From NCBI GenBank assembly GCA_004154925.1, contig QJNS01000069.1, positions 248,001-312,000 of the forward strand: 64,000 nt of DNA. Direction: 5' to 3'. Origin of the DNA: Monosporascus cannonballus (Eukaryota; Ascomycota; Sordariomycetes; Xylariales). Numbering within the stretch: the stretch's first letter is position 1; every line of letters starts with the position of its first letter. A program made the translations under genes and the position numbers. Of the stretch, positions 46,155-58,403 are shown piece after piece. The notes beneath the pieces are model-generated. The model saw nothing but the letters and a program-made list of their open reading frames with translations, made no database searches and was not told where the DNA came from.

Positions 46155-46862
46155 TGGAGAACCTATCGATCCACGATCCGCCTCAAGTGGGCGGTCCTTC
46201 CGCGCCCGGGCCCGGTCCCATACAGCAGGTCCTGGGACGCGCCCCGCCTCCCCAGCCCCAGCAGCTGCCGCCTCAGATGTTCACCACCGCAGCCCAACTG
46301 CTCGACCTCACCGATAGTAAGACACAAGCGATACCGTTTGCTGCGTCGCCTCGTATCCCCGACGCTGACGGGCTGATGTAGAGAAGCTCATGATCTGTCT
46401 GCGCGACGGTCGAAAGCTGACCGGGATCTTACGGAGTTGGGATCAGTTTGGTAAGTGATGAGTGCAGCCGCGCGGCCCCGGGTCCTTGGAGACGGGGCTA
46501 CCGGAAAAGACGTACAATGTTAACCTGGAGCTTTCTTCCTAGCAAACCTGGTCCTCCAATCTACGGTCGAGCGCATATTCGCAACCACATCAGGCCCCAA
46601 CGAACCCCGGCCCAGCGGCGTGTACGCTGAAAAACCGCACGGAACCTTCTTGGTCAGAGGGGAGAACGTGCTTCTGCTCGGGGAGATCGACCTCGACAAG
46701 GACGACGACGCCCCTGCGGGCTTCCAAAAGGCCGACTTCGCGACGGTAGAGAAGATGGTCCAGGAGAAGAAGGCGTCAGAGAAGGCAAAGGAGAAGAATA
46801 GGCTACGCAAGCTCGCGACCCACGGCTTCGAAGGCGAGAACCTGGGAGATATACTGCTGTGA
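46151..46862 (+). CDS. LSM1: LSM1, Sm-like subunit of the Lsm1-7 decapping activator
   Basis: Exons 46151-46316, 46382-46450 and 46543-46862 join in phase to 184 aa; two adjacent in-frame ATGs begin the frame (MMENLSIHD). A Pro/Gly-rich N-terminal arm of about 40 residues precedes the Sm fold. Sm1 contains KLMICLRDGRKLTGILRSWD and the FANLVLQSTVERI continuation. Sm2 contains GTFLVRGENVLLLGEIDLDK. A Lys/Glu-rich helix (about 140-170) follows, typical of Lsm1, whose C-terminal extension contacts RNA and the ring. Lsm1-7 binds oligoadenylated mRNA 3' ends in the cytoplasm with Pat1 and stimulates decapping. Introns are 65 and 92 nt, the first with a GTAAGA donor and the second with GTAAGT. Confidence 0.93.
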
Positions 46863-48289
46863 AGACTCCGCCAATGACGGCGGATGCATCACCTTTTCCA
46901 TGCTACGCTGCGGACGAGATCCGCAGAAAGCTGAGGATTTTATGGTTGAGGGGCAGAATATTGTGAAATGGCTCTCGACTACCAATCAGAAGTATGACTA
47001 GCACTCTCCAGCTTTAGGAGGCTGAGAACATGGTCATGGCTACCAGCTATCTTTCTACGAGCAAGAAAAAAGTCATGCAAAGGGCCATGCCTCAGAACTG
47101 ATCCATATGGCGCGAGCACATCTAGCACAAATTCAGACGTACCAGCGCTTGTTATGAGCTTTCCTTTCCATATATGCATCCTTCGCTTGATCCACCAGTT
47201 TGAAGAGGTCGCCATATTCCAGCGGACATCATGACGGTTCCAGAGTTACGAATGTTCAGAAACGCTTTGCAGCGCATCCGTTCATGTGCTGGTTATTCGT
47301 TGTCATAACTAGAAGACGTTACGCTGCCGCCGAATTCCTGTGCTTTTCTAACAATTACCCATACGTCCGAACCGAGAGTAAGGCACATGGTGGTCAGCGG
47401 CCAGCCGAAAGCCCCTAGACTTCCCTCACTGATAACAACATTGCAACTACAAATATCTTAGGAACCAACAGCTTCATGCGTCTAGCATTGTCATTCTTTT
47501 AATACCGCTTCTAATCGACGATATCCTTGCTAGCTAGCATTATTTCACCGACTACCAGGAAAGTCCAAGAATGAAGCGAGCTACCGACTATCTACCCGGG
47601 AAACTGTGAGACCCTGACATCACACACAGAAGCATATAACTGAAGAAGAAGTGTATTAAAGGTTGCATGACCTCTAGAAGGTCCTAGCCAGAAAGTGAAG
47701 GTAGCGAACCCTCCTTTTATACACGTAAATACAGGTGGAGCTGGGAGAAAAAGGTACCAGGGGTACAGGAAGTAATTCCCGCTAGTGCTGACTGGCTTTA
47801 CTAGGTCTGACAGAAACGTTATAGGACATAACCCAACGTAGAATCGTGAGCTTTGGGCGCCCGCCTAAAGCTTTAGAATCATGACAGGTTTGTTTCTCAC
47901 CTGGTTGCAGACTGCTGACGGACGAGGGCGCATCCTCCGTTATGGGCTCGACGCCCCCATTGGGGGTGTCGATGCTGCTGGTCGACTGACTTGATATACG
48001 TCGGTAAGAAGACGTTTCTGTTTCATACCGCCTTTCCATCCCAACTATCAGTTTAGTGTGACCCGAAGAATATATCATTGCGTGGACTCTGTATCAGTAG
48101 GTTGTCATTCTTACGTACTCCTTTTCACTAAGGGTGGCCGTCCAGACGGTAGTTCGAATACGAGCATCCAATTCCGAGATCCGAGACTTCATCCTACGGA
48201 TGAAAGTGCCATTATTCTAGTATTATGTTTTAAGCTCCCAACTCATATCTGGGGCAAAGCCCAATTCTTCGAGTCTATGTTGGCTATGA
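46863..48289. other. Intergenic region
   Basis: About 1.4 kb between convergent LSM1 and the glycosidase gene. Only short motif-free frames are present. The last few hundred bases probably include the 3' UTR of the glycosidase. Confidence 0.5.
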
Positions 48290-50635
48290 TCACAGGGCCG
48301 GCACGAACCCCTCAACCCTAACGTCCCAGCCCTCAGGAAAATGCGCGCCGGGTTCGCCGTCCCACCCACCGGCCATCATGGCCACGGCGATCAGCAGCGC
48401 GCTCGAGCCCGGGAAGTACGGCGTTGGGACCCGCGACCCGCCGACGGGGTAGCCCGCGTCGTCGAACGCGAATAGGGGGTGTAGGAGGTACTCGACGGCC
48501 TGGTCCACGTCTCCGAGCCGCAGCCGATTCATGGCCAGCATCGGGAAGTCCCAACCCCAGCAGTCGTCGAGGTCCCAGAGGGCGGCGATCTTGTCCGCCG
48601 TGTTGCGCACGACCGTCATGTCGAGCGCCAGCCCGCTGGACGGCGGCGGCAGGAGGCCGTATATCGCCGCCATCGCCGGGTGATCCTGCACCGTCGTTGT
48701 GTTCTCCCCCCACATGTCGGGGATGTCCTCGTAGAGGGCGTACGCGCCGTCCGCCGTCGGCAGCGGCGCCAGGCCGTCGCGGACACGCGTCCAGCTCTCG
48801 GGGACCTCGCGGCCCTGGCGCTCCCTCCACCGGGCGGCGATGTCGAGGCCGAACCGCCAGTACGCGAGCTCGAAGGCCGGGTTCACGGTGGCATTGGGGT
48901 CGGTGTTCTCGGACGCCGGGTACATGGGGGGCCCGAGGTCGTAGACGCCCGTCATCTCGTTGTACCACGCGTACGACACCATGAAGTCCGCCGTCGGCGT
49001 CAGGATTGCGTCCCAGGCTTCTAGGGTCTCCTCGCTCGAGGACGACCGGTACTCGACCTCGGCGAAGTACATCGGGTGCGGCTGCTGCCATATCAGCAGT
49101 GAGTTGATCTCGCCCGGTGCCGAGCGCCCCGTCGGATCCGTCATCTTGCCCCAGCGAGCGCCGCCGTACCCCTGGAGTCTTGCCCGCTCGAGCGACGAGT
49201 CCAGGTAGTCGGTGTACATATGGGGCAGACTTCGCCGGAATAGCGGAAACTGGTTCCAGCGCTGGAATGGGAGGAGGTGCCACAATATCATCTCCAACTA
49301 GAGGCGCGCGTCAATAAGCCGCCGGAGATTCTCGTAACCGCGCTTCGATCAAACTTAGCAGATGTGGCACTTACATGAAATTTCCCATACCAGCCATTGT
49401 TCACGAGACCTGAACAACGTTAAGATACGAGATTCTCGCCACCGATTTATCGTTGGTCGTCTTACCTGATTCTGTTTATGTTCCAGTCAAAACCCCGGAA
49501 TCACTGAAGAAGGATGCTTGCTTACCTTGCGGCGGATACGATGGCGCAGAGTTCACAGCGAGCAGATATTGAGACAGTATAGTTCGTCGTTGCAATTCGA
49601 TAGCGTCGGGTGATTTCGTGGAAGTCAAATCAAGGAAGGCCCCGCGTTGCCAAAAGGACTTCCACCAGCACTTAGAGGCTGCTCTAACGGAGCTTAGCGG
49701 TAGAATACCTGATTTAGGGGCGGGGGAGAAGGTCGTTGACAGCTCTAGCCTGTGAGTCTCAGGAGACGGCTGCAGCACATAATGATGAGATCCCTCTGCC
49801 GGGCCGGAAATCGTGGCATCGGAGCTCCAGCTCATCGAGACGACATAAGAGGTAGCATCAATCTCATGGTGAATACTTGCCTTCCTCGTTCCCAGCGTCT
49901 GAAGCGTCGTGGTGTGCTTATCGGTAGCGTTGAAGACGCCAACGAAGGGTGCGTCGAACTTGTTCCGTGTGGGATATGGAAAATCAAAGAAAATCCCAAG
50001 AGCTTCCTTGGACAACAGCTCCGAATTCACCGCGATGCTCACCGTGTCCGAACTCGGGTCCGCCCACGTCTCGACCTCGACCGACGAGCCGTTGTAGGTG
50101 AACGAAGATGAGATCTTTCCAGTCCATAGGTCGAGGGTCTGTGACTTGTCTTGCAAATCATCCTCAGTGACATTCGCCCCGTTGAACTGAAAGCCGATGG
50201 TGGCTAAGTTCAGGCGTTGCGGGTTCTGTATAAGCCAGTTGGAGATCTCGCTCTGGGCCGGATTCGGCTGGTTATAATTGACCAATCGACCATGCGTCCA
50301 CCAGTCCAGGCCCATAAAGTCTTCAAAATACATCAGATAGGCGACTTTGTTCCTGTCGTTGAGACACACTCACCTTCGATGGATATCTGACCCTCCGTTG
50401 TCGGTAAGCTGAAATTATGCCACCCCCATGTTGACATAGTCGCAAAGGGGCTGAAAGTCTGCAGCCCAGTAATATCTACCCCGAAGGCAAAGTTGCCATT
50501 GCCGACCTGCAGCGGAGTTGTACTGGAGCTGGCATTACGATGGGGGTTGAAAGACTGGACCACTTTCTGTCTATCAATACTGCCAGTGGCATGGACCCCG
50601 GATACTAGCAGCAATAATCTGAACAAGTTCCTCAT
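48290..50635 (-). CDS. Secreted six-hairpin glycosidase (GH65/GH95-like fold)
   Basis: Five exons on the minus strand fit in phase: 50635-50374, 50320-49526, 49471-49466 (6 nt), 49409-49375 and 49297-48290, giving 701 aa. MRNLFRLLLLVSGVHA is a signal peptide. The N-terminal beta-sandwich contains PLQVGNGNFAFGVDITGLQT and MSTWGWHNFSLP. The join gives DFMGLDWWTHGRLVNYNQPN. The catalytic-barrel entry is ESGLVNNGWYGKFH, then LEMILWHLLPFQRWN, followed by RLQGYGGARWGKM, IWQQPHPMYFAEVEYR and DDCWGWDFPMLAMNRLRLGD. This pattern belongs to fungal (alpha/alpha)6-barrel proteins related to GH65/GH95. It presumably acts on an extracellular oligosaccharide; substrate unknown. Introns are 53, 54, 56 and 77 nt. 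Seven or more N-x-S/T sites suit a secreted protein. Head-to-head with MOB1. Confidence 0.82.
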
Positions 50636-52049
50636 CTTAGAACAGGATGTGAGGCAACTCACCCTCGTCTTCAGCGAGAGGGCATACCTAGGAGATAAGT
50701 TTGACGAAGACGATAGGAAAATGCACCTACAATATCCGGGACCTATATAGATGGCGAGGGTATAGTAAGAACAGCAATACCTTACCTCATTGACCTTCTC
50801 ATCATAATGAGTAGGCCTAACTTCACTCCGACGAGAGCAGCTTCGGACAAACTGCATGCGAGCATCAAGAAGATTTTTCTGTATGTAGGTAAGACAGGAT
50901 AAATGGCCTCCCCACCTCTTGGTCTAATCCGGTGAAGCTTTACATGACTGTCCGCAACTTAACCACTTTACCCGAGACTCTGATCTTACGCTTACCCCGC
51001 AGGGACTAATCCAACAGACTGGTTAAATCATCCTGCATTACACGATGTACAACGACGACTTCAAAGAGATCACCAAAGTCGAATTGAGTGCCAATAGCCA
51101 ACAACATATCTGCGTATGCGGGCACTGGGATGCGATACGCCGAATGTGATGCTACCGTAGTAGTGTTGCCTCAATTACTTGTTTTGAATACCGGTGCTGC
51201 CAAAAAGCAAACAATCCAGCCAGGTCAAGAGTATAAAAGCCTATAGCCATGAGTTTGGGGCCATTGCTGCGCTCTGCTAGGTATGAGTCGCAACCGCCAA
51301 GTACTATGTTAGTCGGAGGGTATTTGGTATTACCGAATCCCAGGGAAGCCCGCAGACTCGGATGTTAGGTATCATGCGGGGTGCGGGGATTCCAGGATAA
51401 CATCGGGCACAGAAAGAGACGCCTATCTGGACTCCAGCAGATGTTGAGGTTCGAGCTGCATTGCTAGCAATAAGCGCCGCGGGTTTGGTCTTGATACCGT
51501 AGAAGGTTTCATCTCGTGAGTTGGCGGGGCTGTTTAAGGCTGAACTGTTTTAAGGTCAGAGTTCATGAGGTATGACGTTGCTTCCAGCCATTCCAGGGGT
51601 TACCCCTGCGGCATCCGGGGAAGGCTTGCGTTAGGTACCTTGACCTTGGCGGCCCAAGTATACCTAGGTAACTTTGGTGTAGGGACATCGGCCATTCTAT
51701 CCTTAGCAACGGACAGGGCACCATCTCATATGTAAACATCCATCCATCGCATCGGTATTCACATTTGCTATCAACGAACTTCTGCATCCGGGACAGCATC
51801 GTGTATTGCGCGCAACAGTTTTGTTTGATTTGACCCCGCGCGTGTTGCTTGGTTATTATCCATTTCTTGTAAGTATGTTATCCATCAAGGCCTTTCGCGA
51901 ACCCAAGCACAAGCACAATACTTCCCCCAGCCATCCCACCCAAAACCGCATCAACATTCATCGAGACGAAGTATGCCCCGCTAACGGACGAAATGGAGAA
52001 GTCAACAACAGATAATCCGACGAGCCCATTGAAGTGGTTCGAGCAGAAG
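50636..52049. other. Divergent intergenic region
   Basis: About 1.4 kb between the divergent glycosidase and MOB1 starts. It contains several ACCTAGGT/TAGGTACC-type motifs (near 50,685, 51,634 and 51,660). No supported gene. Confidence 0.5.
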
Positions 52050-52937
52050 ATGACATCCTTTATCACGACAGTGTACGTAAACCCATCCCAATCCGACTCC
52101 CATGTTCATCGTCGCTGCGCTGCAGACAGATGCAGAGCTCCCCGAAACTAACGCGATTTCGCTCGCGACCTACAGAAACCAGCGCACGCGCAACCAGTTC
52201 CGCTCGCGCACGGGAGGCAAGGGCGGCAACACGAGCTACCAGCTGCGGCAGTACGCCGAGGCGACGCTGGGCGGCGGCAGCCTGCGTAAGGTAGTGAAGC
52301 TGCCCGAGGGCGAGGACGAGAACGAGTGGCTAGCCGTCAACATGGTCGACTTCTACAACCAGATCAACCTACTCTACGGCGCCATCACCGAGTTCTGCTC
52401 GCCGCAGTCGTGCCCGGAGATGAAGGCCACCGACGAGTGAGCTTCCCTTTCACCTTTTCCTTTTTGGCTCTTCCCTTCCTTGCTTCCTTGCTTCTCAGTC
52501 CGCCCTCTCGATTCGTCCATCTGCCATGCGGGGGAGAGGTCGGCTAACCAACACGGACAAGGTTCGAGTACCTCTGGCAGGACGGCGAGACGTACAAGCG
52601 GCCGACGAAGATGGCGGCGCCGGCGTACATCGAGCAGCTGATGGGGTGGGTGCAGGGGCTCATCGACGACGAGTCGGTGCTGCCGAGCCGCATCGGCGTG
52701 CCCTTCCCGCGCCAGTTCCCACAGCTCGCGCGCCAGATCTTCAAGCGCCTGTACCGCGTCTACGCCCACATCTACTGCCACCACTACCCCGTCGTGCGCG
52801 AGCTCGGCCTCGAACCCCACCTCAACACCAGCTTTAAGCAGTACGTCCTCTTCATCGACGAGCACGGCCTCGCCAGCGGCAAGGACTACTGGGGGCCCCT
52901 CGGCGACCTCGTCGAGAGCATGCTGCGCAGCGACTAG
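52050..52937 (+). CDS. MOB1: MOB1 kinase activator (septation/mitotic exit pathway)
   Basis: Exons 52050-52072 (23 nt), 52176-52436 and 52562-52937 join in phase to 219 aa starting [20 protein letters not shown]. Intron 1 has an ACTAAC branch and TACAG acceptor; intron 2 has GTGAGC, GCTAAC and ACAAG. Conserved Mob signatures are [75 protein letters not shown] and [15 protein letters not shown]. The Cys pair in FCSPQSCP and the HxxxxH in HIYCHH form the structural zinc site. Mob1 binds and activates NDR/LATS-type kinases (Sid2/Dbf2, Cbk1 groups) for septum formation and mitotic exit. Length is typical for fungi. The very short first exon would be missed by simple ORF calling. Confidence 0.94.
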
Positions 52938-53812
52938 ACCGGACTAGGCCACCCTACTAAGTCGACTGGTTTGGACGGTTTGATGAGCTAAAGTAAGGCT
53001 GGTCGGACCAAAGGCAAACGGACGGACGGAGGAGGTGATTACGTTGCTTGCTTTGCGGATTTAAAAAGGGCTGGGTCGATCGGTGAGGTTCGACCCTAGA
53101 AAGACTTCTGTCGACCGGGACCTGCATCAAGGGATAATAAGCAGGGAGTACTTCTTCGGGGGTTTCTGGCGTTCAGATGGATGGAAAGACTTCGTTGGTT
53201 TCCGTGAGGGATAGAGCGCGCCGCGTTCAGGGTAGCGACGTCAATGGGCTTGACTGGATTGCATATGATAGGCCGCAGCGGACAGCCGCTCGGATCGTCG
53301 GTTTACGGGGGCCGTTCGCTATACGACACATGCTGCTGCGGACGAGGTCGCACTATACAGCATGTATTGAGAGCCATGAGCTTATGCAGTCGTCATCATC
53401 ACGGGGCAGATTATGACTACTCTGCTTTAAGATTCAAATGCGGTTCTTCATTCGACCAGAGGAAGTGAACGCATTGCTTTTTCGTTTCTGGTTTGATTTT
53501 GCACCTATAAATAGGGGCTATCATAACGACCCTCAATGTTTTCGTGTCATTATACCCATTGGACAATACCCCCAAATCCTCGATGGACATGCTCATTCGC
53601 ACATCTCAAATGGAGCGTGACGCAACGATGTCCCAACGCCTCTGCCCATTCCAGGGTTTAATGGCTTGATTGTGATTCATTGCAAGACAACTCTTATCTT
53701 ATCTCACCGTTATGTCGCGTTGTATGTTAGTTATGCCAGTTTCATGGGTTTATACAAGGGCATCCTATGCCCGGCATCTCGTTTTATGGGGGCCTCGCAT
53801 AGTTGCCTCCCC
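52938..53812. other. Intergenic region
   Basis: About 0.9 kb between convergent MOB1 and the carrier gene. No motif-bearing frame is present; it probably contains both 3' UTRs. Confidence 0.5.
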
Positions 53813-55113
53813 TCACTCGACATCTTCGAGGGCATTAATTCGCTTCTTTAAGAATTCAAATGCCGAAAAAAAGACAGCGTTCACCGCCGCTGAGCGTCCC
53901 ATCGACACTCCCAAGCCGCGGTACATGTCCCGCCGGAAGAATCGGATCTTGGGTATGGGCACTTTCTGTCCTTTCGAATACATCAGGGCGTTGCGCTGGT
54001 AGATGCTCTTGACGGAATCAATGGGATCTATGGGAGCTAGTTAGTCGTGACCATACGAAACCCGGGAGGAGCTCTAGACCACGAACAGATCAGTGCCCAA
54101 GAAACTATGCCGCAGAGTGCGCCCGCGGCCAGAACGGCAACGGGGTTCTTATGAGCATCTCTCCCGCTGAATGTGGTCAATACTTGCTTGCTACTTTCGT
54201 AGGTGGCAAAATAGATTCCTGTTCCTAACGTATCTCTCACTGCGCCAGTCAGCTCGGTGTGCTTTGGTATGGGAGTACTAGTGTCTCACAAAGGTGTAGG
54301 TTGAGGCCGGTGTACATTCCTGTAAACCCTCGGTGCCTCACGATGTTTGCTAGGGTTTTGAATGTGCCTTTGTTGTGATAGCTAAGGGCGATGGCCTGTT
54401 TCTTCGGATCAACATTCTTCTGGTTTGCCATAAGGACCGACACTTGAGCGCTCAGTTTCGTCAACTCAAAGGGGCCTGTGTCCCGGAGTCAGCTCGATAC
54501 CCGAAAGGCGCCCCGATTCGGCCCTCGTCCTTCTCCCGCCCACTCACAAGCTATGAAGGTGATGCCCGAGCCCGCAGTGGCGCCAGCAGCTCCAAAGCAG
54601 GCAATCGTGCCCAAGTTTGGCAATGCACCATTCTTATTGACGTGCTCAAGTGGGCAAAACCCGAAGTGTTTCCGCATCCAATCGGAGTAGACGTATTTGG
54701 AGCGTTGATAGATGGAGAATGATATGGTTCGTACGAGCGTTACGCTGGCTAAGGGGGCGGTAACACCTGAGGGCGACAGTTAAACGAGCATTCACGAGTT
54801 ATCAATATCTGGTGAAATATAGCAGAGGGGAGTTCGTACCTCGGAAGAATCCTCTGAGGCCCTCAGATTGATATGTGTTTCTGACGCAGTGGACGAAACC
54901 GTCATAGGGATAGGTCTGCAGTCGCGTCTTGACGCTATCAAGGGGAAAGGCCGTGACGGTAGACAGAACGCTGGCAGAGCTGGCCGAGAGCTCGGTTCGA
55001 TAGCGCTTTATCCACCTTCGTGGTTTCTCACTTCCGGCACTGAGCTGAGGCATGGTCCGAGTCCGAGGTGGTGTCGCGCCGGTGACATTTTGGATACTGG
55101 ACTCAGCGGGCAT
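53813..55113 (-). CDS. Mitochondrial solute carrier family protein
   Basis: Five exons on the minus strand: 55113-54840, 54766-54548, 54475-54290, 54239-54087 and 54027-53813, all in phase, giving 348 aa. Three carrier repeats are visible by their PxD/ExxK signatures: PLDSVKTRLQ (residues ~57-66), PFELTKLSAQ in the middle repeat and PIDSVKSIYQ in the last. Other carrier features are GLRGFFRG, RGFTGMYTGLNLHLLRD, GTGIYFATYES and MYRGLGVSMGRSAAVNAVFF. Introns are 50-73 nt with GCTGAC/GACTAAC branch sites. It would sit in the mitochondrial inner membrane; the substrate cannot be assigned from the visible residues. The acidic residue of the second signature is Glu, an accepted variant. Confidence 0.9.
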
Positions 55114-57139
55114 TGCTCTCCAGGAGTGGAGACTTATTGTATTGCGGAAAAGCGTCAGACAGTGGCCTCATAAAGAGGGCCAGAGTCATCAGCGCGGTCG
55201 CGACACAACAGAGTCGAGTACTAGTAACAGGATAATATGTGCCATCAAGATGGCTCCAGATATGACGAAGGACTCGGTCGATGGGTTTCTGGTTCTCGTG
55301 ATGGGAGAAGGGATGCGGGGTCGGGAACGACGTATCGGATCTTTTGGGGGGTTTTGGGAATCGATCGTACAGACAAATTAGATGTGAAGCTCAATGGAAA
55401 GTGGTATATGAGAGATATGATTCGGGCGTTCCACCATAGAGTACCTGAGTGGCTGTGGTTCGTTTGTGGATTGCAATACAGTGCCGAAACAAGTCGAGAT
55501 ACCTGGGTAGGTAGAGTAGCACCAAGAGGTGTAAAGTTGAGGTGTCTGTCCAATTGAATTGAAGGGGAGGACTATCGCTTTCAGGGTTACGATCTATTTG
55601 CGGGGTCAGCTCAATAATGCTCAACAGTACCTCCTTGCACGGCTCTGATGACATAAACAAAGCCATGTCTACGAAGTAGGTGGTATGTGGTCGAGGTGTA
55701 GATGGTTAAGCTCTAGGCTCTGCAGCTACATGCTATATAAGTCATACAGCTAGTAGAGCTAGAGTGATTAGCTGCAGTTTATAGGTAGGTCTGTAGGCGG
55801 GGCGGAAGGACCGGCCTTGCTCTCGTCACAGACATCCATGGATTGGTTCCCGGCGGGGGGAGAGGGGAAAGTGTCGATCTTGAATAATTCCGATTTCTTT
55901 TCTAGAACGCTTCAAAGCTCTACATTTTTCATACGTATCGTGTTACACCGCGGACACCACAGCCTCGACTATAATGTCAGGATTAAGCAATCAACCAAGC
56001 GAATTTGTTCTAGTCAAAGCATTGAAGCGCTTGCAACGCTTCAGAACTTGGTGAGCATAGAAGTAAGAAGTGCAATTGTCTGGCTGGCGCCACTGCCCTA
56101 GCACTCCAGCAGCTTAGGGGCCGATGGATCTGCCTGTGCTAAGGTAGAGTAGAGTACCTAGGCCTAGGTGACTTCAACGCGGCACCCCATGCGGGGTGTC
56201 CATGCAGCTGTATGGATATATTGACGAGCCCATGCAACGCTCCCTACCGAACTCTCCGTATAGGGTTAACCAGTTTTCCCAGGACGGTCCCTCCTATTCT
56301 CCGTTTCTCCAATAAGGCCGTAACATCGTTCTATAAACGATTGAAACATCGTCTGATGTCCATATATACCCGACCCCGGAGCATTGAGGTAGGTACATTT
56401 GAATGCTCGTGTATTGCCTCTCCCTGTGCACTGACGTCATAATCAGCACTCCATCTCCTTCAAGCTTACCTCTCTAGCATTAGCTCGTGTGACGTCGAGG
56501 CGATCCATTGAATATCCTCAGTCTCTCTATTGGCTGGTTGTGCGCTACCAGATATACACACTCTTCTTGTGCCACGCCTTTCCGAGCCATTAGTCAAGGA
56601 CATACCAATTCGCCGTGTATACTATCGTATGCCGAGAGCGCTTCTAATAACTAGAGCGCCTCCGTCAAGATCATCAAATTAAGGCTGCCGTGTATAACTA
56701 ACCAAAAATCCCACAGTATCCCGCATGCTCTTTACGCCGCGCCGCCTAGAATGTGCAACTATCACCTCAAATTCGGGATAAGGGTACCCAGCACGGAACA
56801 GCATAGCGGCGACAAACTGCGAGGGGCTTCGACATGAACCTCCGTGGGTGGAGCGTACCTTCAGAACAGGAATAACAGGCACCGATAGGCCAAGGCAGCA
56901 TTCGGCCATCCTATTGTGGATTAAGATAGAGAGAGCCAAAGTGCATAGCCCTCGACAGCGGCATGCAACATGCCTTGTTATGAGCATCTAACTATCGCAA
57001 ACACAGCCCCATAGACTTGTTCAGCATGGCAATAGTCATTTCGTAATGATTGTACGCAGTGTCGTGAATGTACCTCTCCGTTTCCCTCCTTGAATCTCGT
57101 TAAAAACGTATATCCCGGTCAACATCGAAGGGCAATGGC
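55114..57139. other. Intergenic region
   Basis: About 2 kb with the carrier promoter at the left. It contains the motif cluster AGAGTACCTAGGCCTAGGTGA at about 56,150-56,172 and further GTAGGTA motifs near 55,505, 55,785 and 56,390. No supported gene. Confidence 0.5.
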
Positions 57140-57451
57140 TTACTCGTTGCGACCGGCTTTCTCAGCTATTTTCACATTCCTCCACCCCGGACGCTCGTGG
57201 TAATGGCGAAAGTAGGTAGTCATGAGAAGGTTCTTCAGAACGGTATGCTCTAGCCCGCGCTCTCTGGTAGCGGCATCGAGAAACCGTATCGTTCTTGCGA
57301 TCCCTCGGCCGTCGAACTTGGCGCTTTTCTCGCGGAAGGCTGCCCTTAGCTTGTCTCGAGCTACGTATCGGGCCGGCTTCGAGAACTGAACTGCGTGTAG
57401 TAGGCCCCGATACAGATGGCGATATGCATGGATAACTTGGTGGTCTGCCAT
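57140..57451 (-). CDS. DUF1763 family LYR-motif protein
   Basis: ATG at 57451 gives 103 aa starting MADHQVIHAYRHLYRGLLHA; the frame is open further upstream, but without an ATG that fits the family. The LYR tripeptide is at about residues 13-15, followed by VQFSKPARYVARDKLRAAFR and TIRFLDAATRERGLEHTVLK, which match the fungal DUF1763 family. LYR proteins are small three-helix mitochondrial factors that bind acyl carrier protein and assist Fe-S cluster insertion, complex assembly or mitoribosome assembly; the specific partner here is unknown. No separate targeting peptide is obvious. Head-to-head with the RING ligase gene. Confidence 0.85.
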   Translation of the reverse strand: MADHQVIHAYRHLYRGLLHAVQFSKPARYVARDKLRAAFREKSAKFDGRGIARTIRFLDAATRERGLEHTVLKNLLMTTYFRHYHERPGWRNVKIAEKAGRNE

Positions 57452-58403
57452 TGAAAACGAGCTGACGAACCTCAAGCTAGATGCGAGATCTCCGGACCTG
57501 TCACAAACCAAAGGCTCTTAATAGCAAACCTCATGCCGAGAACATCCGATGTATCTAATACAGATACCCTCTAAAAGTTAAGTGCCAGTCGTAGGGGTTC
57601 AGCTTTTAAACGCAGATAGAATCAAGCCGGGGTAGGGCAAGCATAAGGGACCCAGTAATTCCAACATCACATGCTTTACTTATGAAGCTCTAACTCATAT
57701 ACATGTGGTTCAAGCTTCTATGGGGCTTGAGCAGGTAACGTTAGCTTGATGGATCTCAATGTATAGGACGATGGGCAAAGGCCAATCAATTAATAATAAG
57801 AACTGTCATGTTGAAGTGCACATATACTCCATTATATTATAATCATAAGAAGAATTAGACGCAAATAGCACGGATATATGACAGTATCACCAATCGCCTT
57901 CTACGTATGAAACATCTCAGCACAGATACATAGGCCTCGCCAGTATACGCGTATGTCTATTTATAGTGCCATTCCCACACCGACACCATCGTTGCAAAGC
58001 ACATGTGTCTACCTACCCTCGAACGACAGACACTTAGGTCTATATAGGTACATGTGAGATGTTGCACTAACGAATGCTAACAACTATAACCCGTACGACC
58101 GCAGCACTCCTCCCCTTGTCTGGCCTCTCGGTTTGGTCGATCACATGGGCACCTAAGTTAAGCTAAGTTAAAGCATGTAAATGTGTGGTGTGGCCTGACC
58201 ACTCTCTTTGTTGTCGCTGATTTTACGCATGTAAGCCTTTCTCCTCCCATATCATTGATTCGGAAATCCTAGACGTTCACCTAATCCCCGTATCTTCTTA
58301 GCTTTGTGGCTCTCTGCTCTGTATTGTTTGAACTCTATCTGAGCAATGACCCAGGATCTAGCTGTCTAATAAAATCACCCAGGTTTAACCCCTTACCAAG
58401 CCC
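57452..58403. other. Divergent intergenic region
   Basis: About 0.95 kb shared upstream region of the DUF1763 and RING ligase genes. Contains CTACCTACC and TATAGGTACATG motifs near 58,010-58,050. No gene. Confidence 0.5.

Noticed and set aside
48333..49283. 316-codon minus frame and several plus frames over the glycosidase
   Set aside because: Low-complexity Arg/Gly-rich translations in alternative frames of a GC-rich exon; the glycosidase frame has clear family motifs.
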